NCBI GenBank assembly: GCA_964356135.1
Contig: CAYHGV010000036.1
Location: forward strand, 1-26,990
DNA from: CAYHGV01 sp964356135
Lineage (GTDB): Bacteria > Hydrothermota > Tepidihabitantia > CAYHGV01
Length of the DNA stretch: 26,990 nt
Direction: 5' to 3'
Both the position numbers and the translations under genes were made by a program. This document shows, in pieces, positions 1-6,887 of the stretch. Under the pieces are notes generated by a model that made no database searches, had not been told where the DNA came from, and was given only the letters and a program-made list of their open reading frames with translations. The stretch's first letter is position 1. Every line of letters starts with the position of its first letter.

Positions 1-63
1 CAAGAAAGGAAGACGCCGCTTGAAACGAATTTACACACCTCTTGACATGATCTCTTCACTTTT

Positions 64-347
64 CTCAATCCCCATAAATGCTACAACCCATTAGTTAAGC
101 ATTGAGTTAAACTGGGTAATGCCATACACTTATTCTCAATCTTCATCAGTTTGAATCAATGCTGCTACTTCATTTTTTATCAGTCTACATCAATGCAATA
201 TACCCGTTATTTAAGCATTGAGGTGAACTGAGGGATACTGAGGTAAACAGAGGGTTTTCAGCCTCAATCAATGTTTCAATTTTCTCGGTCTGCATCAATG
301 TCATTTATTCAGTGCTGAATAAGTATCTTTTCAGTCTTCATCAATGC
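64..347. repeat. Array of seven 16-bp motifs, consensus CAGTYTNNATCAATGC
   Basis: Seven copies of a 16-bp motif (CAGT, five variable bases, TCAATGC or TCAATGT) lie at 147-162, 181-196, 259-274, 286-301 and 332-347 on the plus strand and at 99-114 and 215-230 on the minus strand. A more degenerate relative is at 66-81. An eighth clear copy sits at 1197-1212, beyond the terminator of the next gene. Spacing is irregular (27 to 48 bp between starts) and orientation is mixed, so this is not a CRISPR. The array ends 23 bp before the -35 box of the RRM gene. It could be a regulator-binding array or a dispersed repeat; the sequence does not decide. Confidence 0.7.
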
Positions 348-370
348 TTACATGGTTTTGATAATAACCC

Positions 371-399
371 TTGACTTTTAATCGTTTATTTCATACAAT
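371..399 (+). promoter_or_regulatory. Sigma70-type promoter of the RRM gene
   Basis: TTGACT at 371-376 and TACAAT at 394-399 with 17-bp spacing. The predicted transcript has a leader of about 155 nt before the ATG. The leader contains an orphan Shine-Dalgarno-like AAGGAGG near 425 with no start codon at the right distance, and a hairpin with 7-bp stem (505-511 with 526-532). Long structured leaders are usual for cold-inducible RNA-binding proteins; the link here is inference. Confidence 0.75.
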
Positions 400-561
400 A
401 TGCCGTAGTTGTATTTGGTAAACAAGGAGGTAACAAAGTCCAACCCGGGAAACAACGATAAGTGTCCCTCTCCCATCCCAAGAGGTGTTTTCCAAACTTC
501 ATAACTACTGGGTTAACAATGAGTTCCAGTAGCGGTGTTTAAAGTCTTAAGGAGGTAGTAA

Positions 562-870
562 ATGAATATCTACGTAGGCAATCTGTCCCGCGATGTCAGT
601 GAAGAAGAACTGCGCCAGGCTTTTGAAGCCTTTGGTCAAGTCTCAACTGCAAGTATCGTCAAGGATAAATTCAGTGGTGCATCGCGAGGATTTGGCTTCG
701 TCGAGATGCCGGATAAAGTAGCGGCCGAGTCTGCGATTACCGGTATGAACGGCAAAGAACTTAAGGGCCGGATGCTGAACGTTAATGAAGCACGCCCGCG
801 TTCTGATGACCGCCGTGGTGGTGGTGGTGGTGGCGGCAAACGACAAGGCGGCGGACGGCGATTCTGGTAA
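562..870 (+). CDS. RRM-domain RNA-binding protein with glycine-rich tail
   Basis: This 102-residue protein is a single RNA recognition motif that binds single-stranded RNA through two aromatic-containing strands. RNP2 is IYVGNL at residues 3-8 and RNP1 is RGFGFVEM at 42-49, with Met in place of the usual final aromatic. Residues 82-102 form a basic Gly/Arg tail ending in Trp. Size and layout match the bacterial Rbp family of small RRM proteins found in cyanobacteria and many candidate phyla, often cold-induced. The start is fixed by GGAGGT at 551-556, five bases before ATG. It is monocistronic, with its own promoter and a strong terminator. The 16-bp motif array upstream may bear on its regulation (inference). 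Confidence 0.95.
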   Translation: MNIYVGNLSRDVSEEELRQAFEAFGQVSTASIVKDKFSGASRGFGFVEMPDKVAAESAITGMNGKELKGRMLNVNEARPRSDDRRGGGGGGGKRQGGGRRFW

Positions 871-923
871 TAAACATAAGCAATATCCGAATTAAAGAAT
901 TCTCGATTTATTAAACGACCGGC

Positions 924-966
924 GACCGGTCAGACTTCCAAAACTGAAGTCTGACCGGTCTTTTTT
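924..966 (+). terminator. Rho-independent terminator after the RRM gene
   Basis: A perfect 14-bp stem (924-937 with 947-960) with a 9-nt loop is followed by six T residues at 961-966. Confidence 0.95.
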
Positions 967-1075
967 ATTTTAAGCATATTATTATAACGTAGTAAAATTG
1001 AATCTGGAAGACTGAGTTGGTAAGAATGGAAGGCTACTACCGGCTTCGGGTAGGCGGGTTTAAGAAATATCCGTG

Positions 1076-1145
1076 TTTACCCCGTTAGATAATTTTGTTT
1101 GTAGGGTCTCGTTCCCGAGGCTAACTATCTATCTAACGGGGTAAA
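1076..1145. repeat. 70-bp inverted-repeat element (IR core CCCGTTAGATA)
   Basis: A perfect 16-bp inverted repeat, TTTACCCCGTTAGATA at 1076-1091 and its complement at 1130-1145, encloses 38 bp that hold a small CTCG/CGAG hairpin. A related element is at 3113-3154. Its flanks (GTGTTTA on the left, ATCTGTGGTAA on the right) resemble the ACCACAGAG-type dispersed repeats seen near 3.0-3.35 kb, as if the palindrome had inserted into one. It lies between the RRM terminator and the 3' end of the DHS-like gene and could also act as a transcription barrier for the latter. The rest of 967-1236 shows only copy eight of the 16-bp motif at 1197-1212. Confidence 0.6.
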
Positions 1146-1236
1146 TCTGTGGTAAAAATTTTAGGGAAAATAAACTATTACGGCTCCAATATTCATCACT
1201 CTAAATCAATGCTAATTTTCGCTTTGGGGAGAGGGT

Positions 1237-2247
1237 TTAACTTATTTCGAGCTCTTCGCCCAGCTTGAATTGGGGGATTCTACTCCGTTTGATTTTCGCC
1301 TGGGCAAGGGCGGTTACGACGATCGGTAAGGCGATCGTTGCATCGACATGAACCGTAACCATCTTTGCCTCTTTAGCGATCTTGCCCCAGGACTGGGCTT
1401 CTTCAAAGGTGCAGCCGGATAACCCGCCCCACTGGGGGGAATCCTGGGTAAACTGGACCGCGTACTTATGCCCGGAAACCGAAAGTCCGATATACGGTGC
1501 CGTCACTTCGGTCTGCTGAATGAAATTTTTCGGTACTCCGCCACCGGCGTAGACGACTCCGGAACTGGAGCGGGCAGAAGCGATGGTTGCGGTTTCTTCG
1601 ATATCTTTGATGATGTCAAAGCTGATCCGTTTTCCCCGTTTTCTGACCAGTTCGGTTAAGCAGATGCCGATCGAAGAGTCGCCGAGGGCAGGGCAGTAGA
1701 TTGGCACATTGCAGGCAGCGGCGGTGTTTAAAATTCCGGCCTCCGGGCAGTTAGCCATGTGCTTGCCCAGGAGGTAGAGGAATTCGCGGGTCGAATAGTT
1801 CTTCGGTTCGAGGGTATAGGCAAAATCTCCAACATAATTGTCGGTTTGGATGAACTCGTCCTCGCTCGCAAAGGTGTCGTAGATACGGTCGACTTTCTCT
1901 TCCCGTAACGAGAGGTCATCGATTTTGCAGCTGCCGATGTAGTGGTAGAGCCCGCGGGTTTCGTGGGCATCATGGAAAAGATTAGCACCGGTCGAAACCA
2001 GACAGTCGATATAACGATTTTTGATGAGATAGACGATGATTTTGCGCATTCCGGCAGGAACCATTGCGCCGGCGAAGCCGAGAAAAATCATTATATCGTC
2101 CGAGAGCATTCGTTCCCAGATTTTCAAGGCGATAGCTAAATTCCTGCCCTGGAACGAAACGTCCGCCATTCGGGTGAGCACCTGATAGAGAGAATCATCC
2201 GGTTTTATTTCGAACGGATTGGTTGGGTCGCAGAGAAATTTACTCAT
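1237..2247 (-). CDS. Deoxyhypusine synthase-like protein (polyamine biosynthesis)
   Basis: Protein of 336 residues in the deoxyhypusine synthase fold family, which uses NAD to move an aminobutyl group from a polyamine. Family landmarks are visible: STGANLFHD near residue 97, AGGGVPKN near 245, SGHKYAVQ, and VHVDATIALP near the C-terminus. Bacteria lack eIF5A, so such proteins are thought to make polyamines (homospermidine type, sometimes called speY). By eye, the Lys that forms the imine in eukaryotic DHS (V-K-V-Y-A-D) aligns with Thr here. The start at 2247 is preferred over 2283 because its ATG overlaps the decarboxylase stop as ATGA, which implies translational coupling. The upstream arginine decarboxylase supports a polyamine role. 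Confidence 0.88.
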   Translation of the reverse strand: MSKFLCDPTNPFEIKPDDSLYQVLTRMADVSFQGRNLAIALKIWERMLSDDIMIFLGFAGAMVPAGMRKIIVYLIKNRYIDCLVSTGANLFHDAHETRGLYHYIGSCKIDDLSLREEKVDRIYDTFASEDEFIQTDNYVGDFAYTLEPKNYSTREFLYLLGKHMANCPEAGILNTAAACNVPIYCPALGDSSIGICLTELVRKRGKRISFDIIKDIEETATIASARSSSGVVYAGGGVPKNFIQQTEVTAPYIGLSVSGHKYAVQFTQDSPQWGGLSGCTFEEAQSWGKIAKEAKMVTVHVDATIALPIVVTALAQAKIKRSRIPQFKLGEELEIS

Positions 2248-2789
2248 GGTACGAGCACGGCTGCGGCGATGACTGAAGTCCACCAGCCGCGCTTGTCGCC
2301 GATCGCGGTCTGGGTGACATTAAAGGTCCGGACGATCTTGGTCGAAATTTTCCAGATTTCCTTTCGTTCGTCGTAACTCGTGTCCGGGTCAAATTCGACG
2401 CCGAGGGTGGTGGCAAGCATCATTGCCGCCAAATCTTCGGCATAATCGCCGCTTTTCGATTCGGTTTCACCGAATGAATGGTATTCGGACAGGTAGCCGT
2501 AGTGATTCCGTTCTTTCGGGATTGCAACTCCGATCGAAGAGGATACGAGCCGATGCGGTTCATTGGTTGCATTCTCACTCATCACGCAGAAAACGACTTC
2601 ACCCGGTGAAAGATAGGCTAACCCTTTATTGCGGGAGAGAATCTTGCAGCTGGGAGGAAAAATGCTCGAGACCCGGACGATATTGAACTGGGCAATTCCT
2701 GCATCGCGCAAAGCCGCCTCAAAGCTCGAGAGTTTATCTCGATGCCGGCCGACTCCTTTGGTCAGAAACATTCGTTTCGGAACAAACAT
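2244..2789 (-). CDS. pdaD: Pyruvoyl-dependent arginine decarboxylase
   Basis: Predicted 181-residue PvlArgDC, which decarboxylates arginine to agmatine using a pyruvoyl group made by self-cleavage. The Ser-Ser cleavage pair is residues 41-42 in VRVSSIFPP. Other family segments are LSPGEVVFCVMSE, SSIGVAIP and GYLSEYHSFGE. Length fits the family (about 160-195). I start at 2789 (MFVPKRMFLTKGVG) because an earlier ATG at 2873 would run through the tRNA gene; a GGGGA sequence lies upstream at a usable distance. It is the first protein gene of a minus-strand unit: promoter, tRNA-Ala, this gene, DHS-like gene. Confidence 0.93.
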   Translation of the reverse strand: MFVPKRMFLTKGVGRHRDKLSSFEAALRDAGIAQFNIVRVSSIFPPSCKILSRNKGLAYLSPGEVVFCVMSENATNEPHRLVSSSIGVAIPKERNHYGYLSEYHSFGETESKSGDYAEDLAAMMLATTLGVEFDPDTSYDERKEIWKISTKIVRTFNVTQTAIGDKRGWWTSVIAAAVLVP

Positions 2790-2815
2790 CTTATTTTTCC
2801 CCGCCGAAGCAAAGG

Positions 2816-2888
2816 TGGAGCAGACCAGAGTCGAACTGGCGACCTCCTCGTTGCGAACGAGGCGCTCTCCCAACTGAGCTACTGCCCC
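2816..2888 (-). tRNA. tRNA-Ala, anticodon CGC
   Basis: On the minus strand GGGGCAG at the 5' end pairs with CTGCTCC at the 3' end. The D-loop region is TAGCTCAGTTGGGAGAGC and the anticodon arm is CCTCG-TTCGCAA-CGAGG, giving anticodon CGC. The T arm has GTTCGAC. Position 3 is G and position 70 is U, the G3:U70 pair that identifies alanine tRNA. Discriminator is A; the CCA end is not encoded (CCT follows). Only 26 bp separate it from the decarboxylase ATG, so both are probably on one primary transcript. Confidence 0.97.
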
Positions 2889-2918
2889 TCGTTGATATCA
2901 TTGTGATCATCTTGTTGA

Positions 2919-2947
2919 ATAGTATCTTTTTTTTGGAATCTTGTCAA
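2919..2947 (-). promoter_or_regulatory. Promoter of the tRNA-Ala / arginine decarboxylase unit
   Basis: On the minus strand TTGACA (2947-2942) and TACTAT (2924-2919) are separated by exactly 17 bp, 31 bp before the tRNA 5' end. Confidence 0.8.
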
Positions 2948-2969
2948 GATTTTTTTTCAATGGTAGTTG

Positions 2970-3350
2970 AGAACCACCGAGGACCGGAGTCAGAGGAGAC
3001 GGAGAAACACTTTAGACTATGATTGTGAATTAACCACGGAGGTCACAGAGGATATTGAGAAAGAGAATGAGATGTAATTTTACGGTATTTATAAATTATT
3101 TTCTCTGTGTGTCCCATTAGATACCATTCTATTAAAAAATTGAAATCTAATGGGGAGCTTTGTGGTTCAGCCTAATCTGTGTTTATCCGTGCGCCTCGTT
3201 CCGAGCACGCTTCGTTTCGAAGCGCCATCTGTGGTTGATTTCATCCGCCAAGGTGCATGGCGGATTCAATCTATGCTGCGCATCAAGATTTAAAGTTATT
3301 TTCTGTGTCCTCTGTGGTCATATTTTTTTGTGCCTTTTGTGGTTCAAACT
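2970..3350. repeat. Cluster of ACCACAGAG-type dispersed repeats with a nested palindrome
   Basis: This gap between the tRNA promoter and the nucleotidyltransferase gene holds no gene. Plus-oriented units start with AACCACCGAGGACC (2971) and TTAACCACGGAGGTCACAG (3030). Opposite-orientation units are TTCTCTGTGTGTCC (3100), AATCTGTGTTTATCCGTG (3174), CATCTGTGGTTGA (3226), TTCTGTGTCCTCTGTGGTCA (3301) and TTTTGTGGTTCA (3335). Two further palindromes sit between them: CCCATTAGAT at 3113-3122 with its complement at 3144-3153, and ATCCGCC at 3243-3249 with GGCGGAT at 3259-3265. Repeats of this wording occur between genes in many environmental bacteria. A further pair flanks the phoB-arsC gap near 24.8 kb. 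Confidence 0.7.
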
Positions 3351-3360
3351 TCGGTTGGTC

Positions 3361-3388
3361 TTGACGGAATGCTTAAAGATAGTATGAT
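3361..3388 (+). promoter_or_regulatory. Promoter of the nucleotidyltransferase gene, probably leaderless
   Basis: TTGACG at 3361-3366 and TATGAT at 3383-3388 with 16-bp spacing. The ATG at 3396 begins 8 nt after the -10 box, about where transcription should start, and no Shine-Dalgarno sequence precedes it. Confidence 0.6.
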
Positions 3389-3395
3389 TACGGGT

Positions 3396-4127
3396 ATGAA
3401 AGGTGTTGTCTTAGCCGGTGGTTTGGGAACCAGGCTCCATCCTTTGACCAAAGTGACCAACAAACATCTGCTGCCGGTTTATGACCGACCGATGGTTTTC
3501 TTTGCCATCGAAAAGCTGGCTGAAGCCGGAATTGCGGATATTATGGTCGTTACCGGCGGAAACAACGCGGGCGATTTCCTCCGGCTATTGGGAAACGGCC
3601 AGGAATTCGGACTGAAGCGCCTCCACTATACCTACCAGGAAGGTGAAGGAGGGATCGCCGCTGCTCTCGCTTTAGCCGAGGATTTTGCCGAGGGAGACGG
3701 GATTGTGGCGATACTGGGCGATAACATCTTTGAAGACAACCTGACTCCGTTTATCGATTCTTTTACCGGACAGGCGCACGGAGCGAAAATCCTTATCAAA
3801 CAAATGGAATCGCCCGAGCGGTTCGGAGTGGTTGAAATAAAAGGTACTACCATCATCAGTATCGAAGAAAAGCCGAAACGGCCGAAATCGAACTACATCC
3901 AGACCGGTATCTATCTTTACGATCGCGAGGTTTTTACAATTATTAAAAATTTAAAGCCGTCTGCCCGTGGTGAAATGGAGATTACCGATGTTAATAATGT
4001 TTACCTTAAAGAGAAAACCCTGACCTTCGATATTTTAAAGGGTTTCTGGGCAGATGCCGGCACTTCGTTTGAATCGTATTTTCGGGCTACAACCTTGGTG
4101 CGGAAACTGCGCCTGAAAAGTCGGTGA
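3396..4127 (+). CDS. Sugar-phosphate nucleotidyltransferase, RmlA/RfbA type (short form)
   Basis: A 243-residue nucleotidyltransferase that would join a sugar 1-phosphate to a nucleoside triphosphate, most likely glucose 1-phosphate plus dTTP, for nucleotide sugar supply. The N-terminus MKGVVLAGGLGTRLHPLT is the NTP-binding signature. LGDNIF marks the metal-binding Asp, ERFGVVE and EEKPKRPKSN follow, and GFWADAGT is near the C-terminus. It lacks the C-terminal helical extension of the roughly 290-residue RmlA, as in the common short homologues. I chose ATG 3396 because it begins the domain exactly and sits just after a good -10 box; in-frame ATGs at 3369 and 3384 exist. No other dTDP-rhamnose gene is nearby, so the exact substrate is unproven. 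Confidence 0.88.
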   Translation: MKGVVLAGGLGTRLHPLTKVTNKHLLPVYDRPMVFFAIEKLAEAGIADIMVVTGGNNAGDFLRLLGNGQEFGLKRLHYTYQEGEGGIAAALALAEDFAEGDGIVAILGDNIFEDNLTPFIDSFTGQAHGAKILIKQMESPERFGVVEIKGTTIISIEEKPKRPKSNYIQTGIYLYDREVFTIIKNLKPSARGEMEITDVNNVYLKEKTLTFDILKGFWADAGTSFESYFRATTLVRKLRLKSR

Positions 4128-4155
4128 ACACCATCTCAAAAAAACCCGTAATAAT

Positions 4156-4211
4156 CAAGAAATTCGCCACATCCATATTGAGTGGTGGATTTCTTGCTCT
4201 CTTTATTTTTC
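4156..4211 (+). terminator. Terminator-like hairpin after the nucleotidyltransferase gene
   Basis: A 15-bp stem (4156-4170 with 4182-4196, two G-U pairs) with an 11-nt loop precedes a T-rich stretch CTCTCTTTATTTTTC. Confidence 0.75.
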
Positions 4212-4240
4212 GTGGTAAATTTTTTAATTTCTAAAAATCG

Positions 4241-6697
4241 GTGAAACAAGTTTTTCTCGTCGACGGCCATTCGATAATTTACCGGTCGTTTTTTGCTTTT
4301 ATCCGCAATCCATTGCGCGATTCGAAAGGCAGAAACACCTCGGCGGTCTACGGGTTCGTCAACACCTTAAAAAAACTCTTTCAAAAGTTCGATCCCGAGT
4401 ATATAGCAGTTGCGTTCGATACCGGCAGGCCGACCTTTCGCCACAAAGAATATAAAGAATACAAGAGTGAGCGGCCCGAGATGCCGGATGAGCTGCGCCG
4501 GCAGGTGCCGATTATCAAAGAAATCGTAGAGGCATACGGTCTTATGGGTCTGGAGATTGAGGGTTATGAAGCGGACGATGTGCTGGGCAGCCTGGCAGAA
4601 CGGTTGAAACACGAGGATTTTCGGGTGTTTCTCGTATCGTCGGATAAAGATCTGATGCAACTGGTCGGCGAGAACGTGGTTGTCTACGACGCCTACAAAG
4701 ACCTGGTCTACGATGAGGCTAAGGTCAGGGAGCGGTTCGGGGTCGAGCCGAAAAAAGTGGCGGATATCCTGGCTCTTTCCGGTGATGCAATCGACAATGT
4801 TCCCGGGGTGCCGGGAATCGGCGATAAGCGTGCCCAGGCTATCATTCTTAAATATGGCTCGGTTGAGGAGGCGCTCGAAAAAGAGCCGAAGCTTTGGGAT
4901 TACAAAGACCTGGCATTGATGTCGAAAAGCCTTACTCAGATCAGAATCGATATCGAGCTTGGTGTCAGCCCGGAGCAGTTGAAGGTCAAAACCCAGGACC
5001 AGGAGCGGCTGGTTACGATCTTCCGCGATTTGGAATTCACTTCGTTCCTCTCGGAAGTCAAAACGACCGAAAAGAAGAAGATCGATATTAAGGAGCTTGC
5101 TTCGGTTTCGGATGTGAAGCCGATGGAGCAGATGGCTTATGCGGTTGACGGCGATACGTTTTTTTACAGCACCGACGGCAGCGTGGTTTACAAGCTGGGG
5201 TTGGATAAGGGGCTGCCGCTCTTGGCTCAGAGAGACATTTTAAAAATCGGTACCGGACTCAAAGAGAATCTGTTGAAAGGACTGCCGATCGTTCCGCCGT
5301 TTTTTGATTTGAAGGTCGGTTCCTGGCTTTTGGACCCTAATTTGAAAAAATACGATTTTGCCGATTTGCTTCTCCGCCATCTCCTGTCGGTGCCGGAGTC
5401 GGTATCCCAAGCGGAGATTGCCGGCTACGGGTATGAACTCTTCGACCATATCTATCCCGAACTCGAGGCAAAAGGTTTGCTGCCGCTCTTGACTGAAATC
5501 GAGATGCCGCTGATTACGGTTTTAGCCGACATGGAACGACGGGGGACGAAGATCGATGTCCCGTTTTTCAAAAATCTCTCCGTCGAGTTGAACCGCGAAC
5601 TCGAAACGATTGAAAAGAGTATCTATCGCCAGGTCGGGTTTGAGTTCAATCTCGGTTCACCCAAGCAATTATCGAAGGTTTTGTTTGAAACCTTGCAACT
5701 GAAACCGCGAAAACGGACCAAAACCGGCTATTCGACCGACGTCCTGGTCCTGACCGATCTCGCCCATGAGCACGAGGTGCCGCGTTCGATGCTGCGCGTT
5801 CGTGAACTGTCGAAGCTGATTTCCACCTATTTAGACCCGCTGGTCGAAATCTGCGATTCGGACACGCATCGTGTCCGGACTTCATTCGAGCAGACCGGAA
5901 CCTCGACCGGCCGGCTTTCGTCAACCAATCCCAATCTGCAGAACATACCGATTCGGACCGACCTGGGAAAGAGAATCCGGCAGGGTTTCATCGCGGACGA
6001 CGGTTTTGTGCTCATTTCCGCCGACTACTCGCAGATTGAACTCCGAATCCTCGCCCATCTTGCCGATGAAAACCAGTTGAAAGAGGCGTTCAACCAAGGC
6101 GAGGATATCCACACCCGGACCGCCTGTGCGGTTTTAGGTATCACCGAAAAAGAGATGACGCCCGAGGCGCGCCGCCTTGCCAAGGTCGTCAACTATGGAT
6201 TGATCTACGGGATGAGTGACTGGGGATTGGCTTCGGGCTTGGGAATTTCTCAGGAAAAGGCGCAGGAGTTTATCAGCGAATATATGGCGCACTACTCCAA
6301 CGTGGCGGCGTGGAGAGAAAAAATTGTCGAACAGGCAGAGGAGCAGGGGTATGCGAAAACGCTCTTCGGCCGTATCCGGCCGCTGCCGGAACTGAGGTCG
6401 TCGAACCGGGTGGTTTTTGAGCAGGGCCGGCGCTATGCGTTGAATACGCCGATTCAGGGAACGGCGGCTGACATTATCAAAAAAGCGATGATTGCGCTCT
6501 TTAAGCGGCTCGCGGAGAGAAGTTTCAAGGGCGGGCTCTGCCTCCAGATTCACGATGAGCTCGTTCTGGAGATCGAAGAAGAACGAGTCGAAGAAGCGAA
6601 AGAGATCGTTAAAAACGAAATGGAGAACGCGGTCCAATTGAGCGTGCCGTTAGAGGTCGAGCTGGGTGTGGGCAAAAATTGGGCAGCGGCACACTAA
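4241..6697 (+). CDS. polA: DNA polymerase I
   Basis: An 818-residue family A polymerase for repair and Okazaki fragment maturation. Residues 1-290 are the 5' nuclease (VDGHSIIYRSFFA, GYEADDVLGS, SSDKDLMQLV, helix-hairpin-helix GVPGIGDKRA). Roughly 300-440 is a shortened 3'-5' exonuclease-like domain in which I cannot find the DxE metal site, so proofreading is probably absent, as in Taq. The polymerase part has motif A ADYSQIELR (Asp595), motif B RRLAKVVNYGLIYG and motif C HDE (Asp772). Tyr652 replaces the usual Phe of motif B (E. coli Phe762). The start is GTG with no visible Shine-Dalgarno; the N-terminus matches the family exactly. A decayed copy of residues 713-748 lies at 8521-8628. Confidence 0.97.
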   Translation: MKQVFLVDGHSIIYRSFFAFIRNPLRDSKGRNTSAVYGFVNTLKKLFQKFDPEYIAVAFDTGRPTFRHKEYKEYKSERPEMPDELRRQVPIIKEIVEAYGLMGLEIEGYEADDVLGSLAERLKHEDFRVFLVSSDKDLMQLVGENVVVYDAYKDLVYDEAKVRERFGVEPKKVADILALSGDAIDNVPGVPGIGDKRAQAIILKYGSVEEALEKEPKLWDYKDLALMSKSLTQIRIDIELGVSPEQLKVKTQDQERLVTIFRDLEFTSFLSEVKTTEKKKIDIKELASVSDVKPMEQMAYAVDGDTFFYSTDGSVVYKLGLDKGLPLLAQRDILKIGTGLKENLLKGLPIVPPFFDLKVGSWLLDPNLKKYDFADLLLRHLLSVPESVSQAEIAGYGYELFDHIYPELEAKGLLPLLTEIEMPLITVLADMERRGTKIDVPFFKNLSVELNRELETIEKSIYRQVGFEFNLGSPKQLSKVLFETLQLKPRKRTKTGYSTDVLVLTDLAHEHEVPRSMLRVRELSKLISTYLDPLVEICDSDTHRVRTSFEQTGTSTGRLSSTNPNLQNIPIRTDLGKRIRQGFIADDGFVLISADYSQIELRILAHLADENQLKEAFNQGEDIHTRTACAVLGITEKEMTPEARRLAKVVNYGLIYGMSDWGLASGLGISQEKAQEFISEYMAHYSNVAAWREKIVEQAEEQGYAKTLFGRIRPLPELRSSNRVVFEQGRRYALNTPIQGTAADIIKKAMIALFKRLAERSFKGGLCLQIHDELVLEIEEERVEEAKEIVKNEMENAVQLSVPLEVELGVGKNWAAAH

Positions 6698-6701
6698 TCC
6701 T

Positions 6702-6721
6702 GCGTCTGAGACGCTTTTTTT
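6702..6721 (+). terminator. Terminator after polA
   Basis: GCGTC-TGA-GACGC hairpin at 6702-6714 followed by seven T residues, starting 4 bp after the stop codon. Confidence 0.85.
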
Positions 6722-6722
6722 C

Positions 6723-6750
6723 TTGACATTTTCTTTGATTCTTCTAAAAT
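6723..6750 (+). promoter_or_regulatory. Promoter of the PI-PLC/FISUMP lipoprotein gene
   Basis: TTGACA at 6723-6728 and TAAAAT at 6745-6750 with 16-bp spacing, directly abutting the polA terminator. The leader would be about 130 nt; I see no clear structure in it. Confidence 0.7.
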
Positions 6751-6887
6751 TCTCCCATCGTGACTTGTATTCAAATATCTAAGCAACCTGCCTGCTTCGG
6801 CTAACGAACCCATTGTGCATTGAACCGCAAAGGTAGCTCAATAACGATGCCTAAAATCCTAAAAACCCGAAAGAAAGGAGTACCCCT

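Noticed and set aside
99..347. 16-bp repeats as a CRISPR array
   Set aside because: Units are short, degenerate, in both orientations and unevenly spaced.
2629..2877. ORF opposite arginine decarboxylase and tRNA
   Set aside because: Antisense shadow across a clear tRNA and a conserved enzyme.
3160..3387. 75-codon ORF in the repeat-rich gap
   Set aside because: It is composed of dispersed repeat sequence, has no ribosome-binding site and gives a low-complexity Phe/Cys-rich product.
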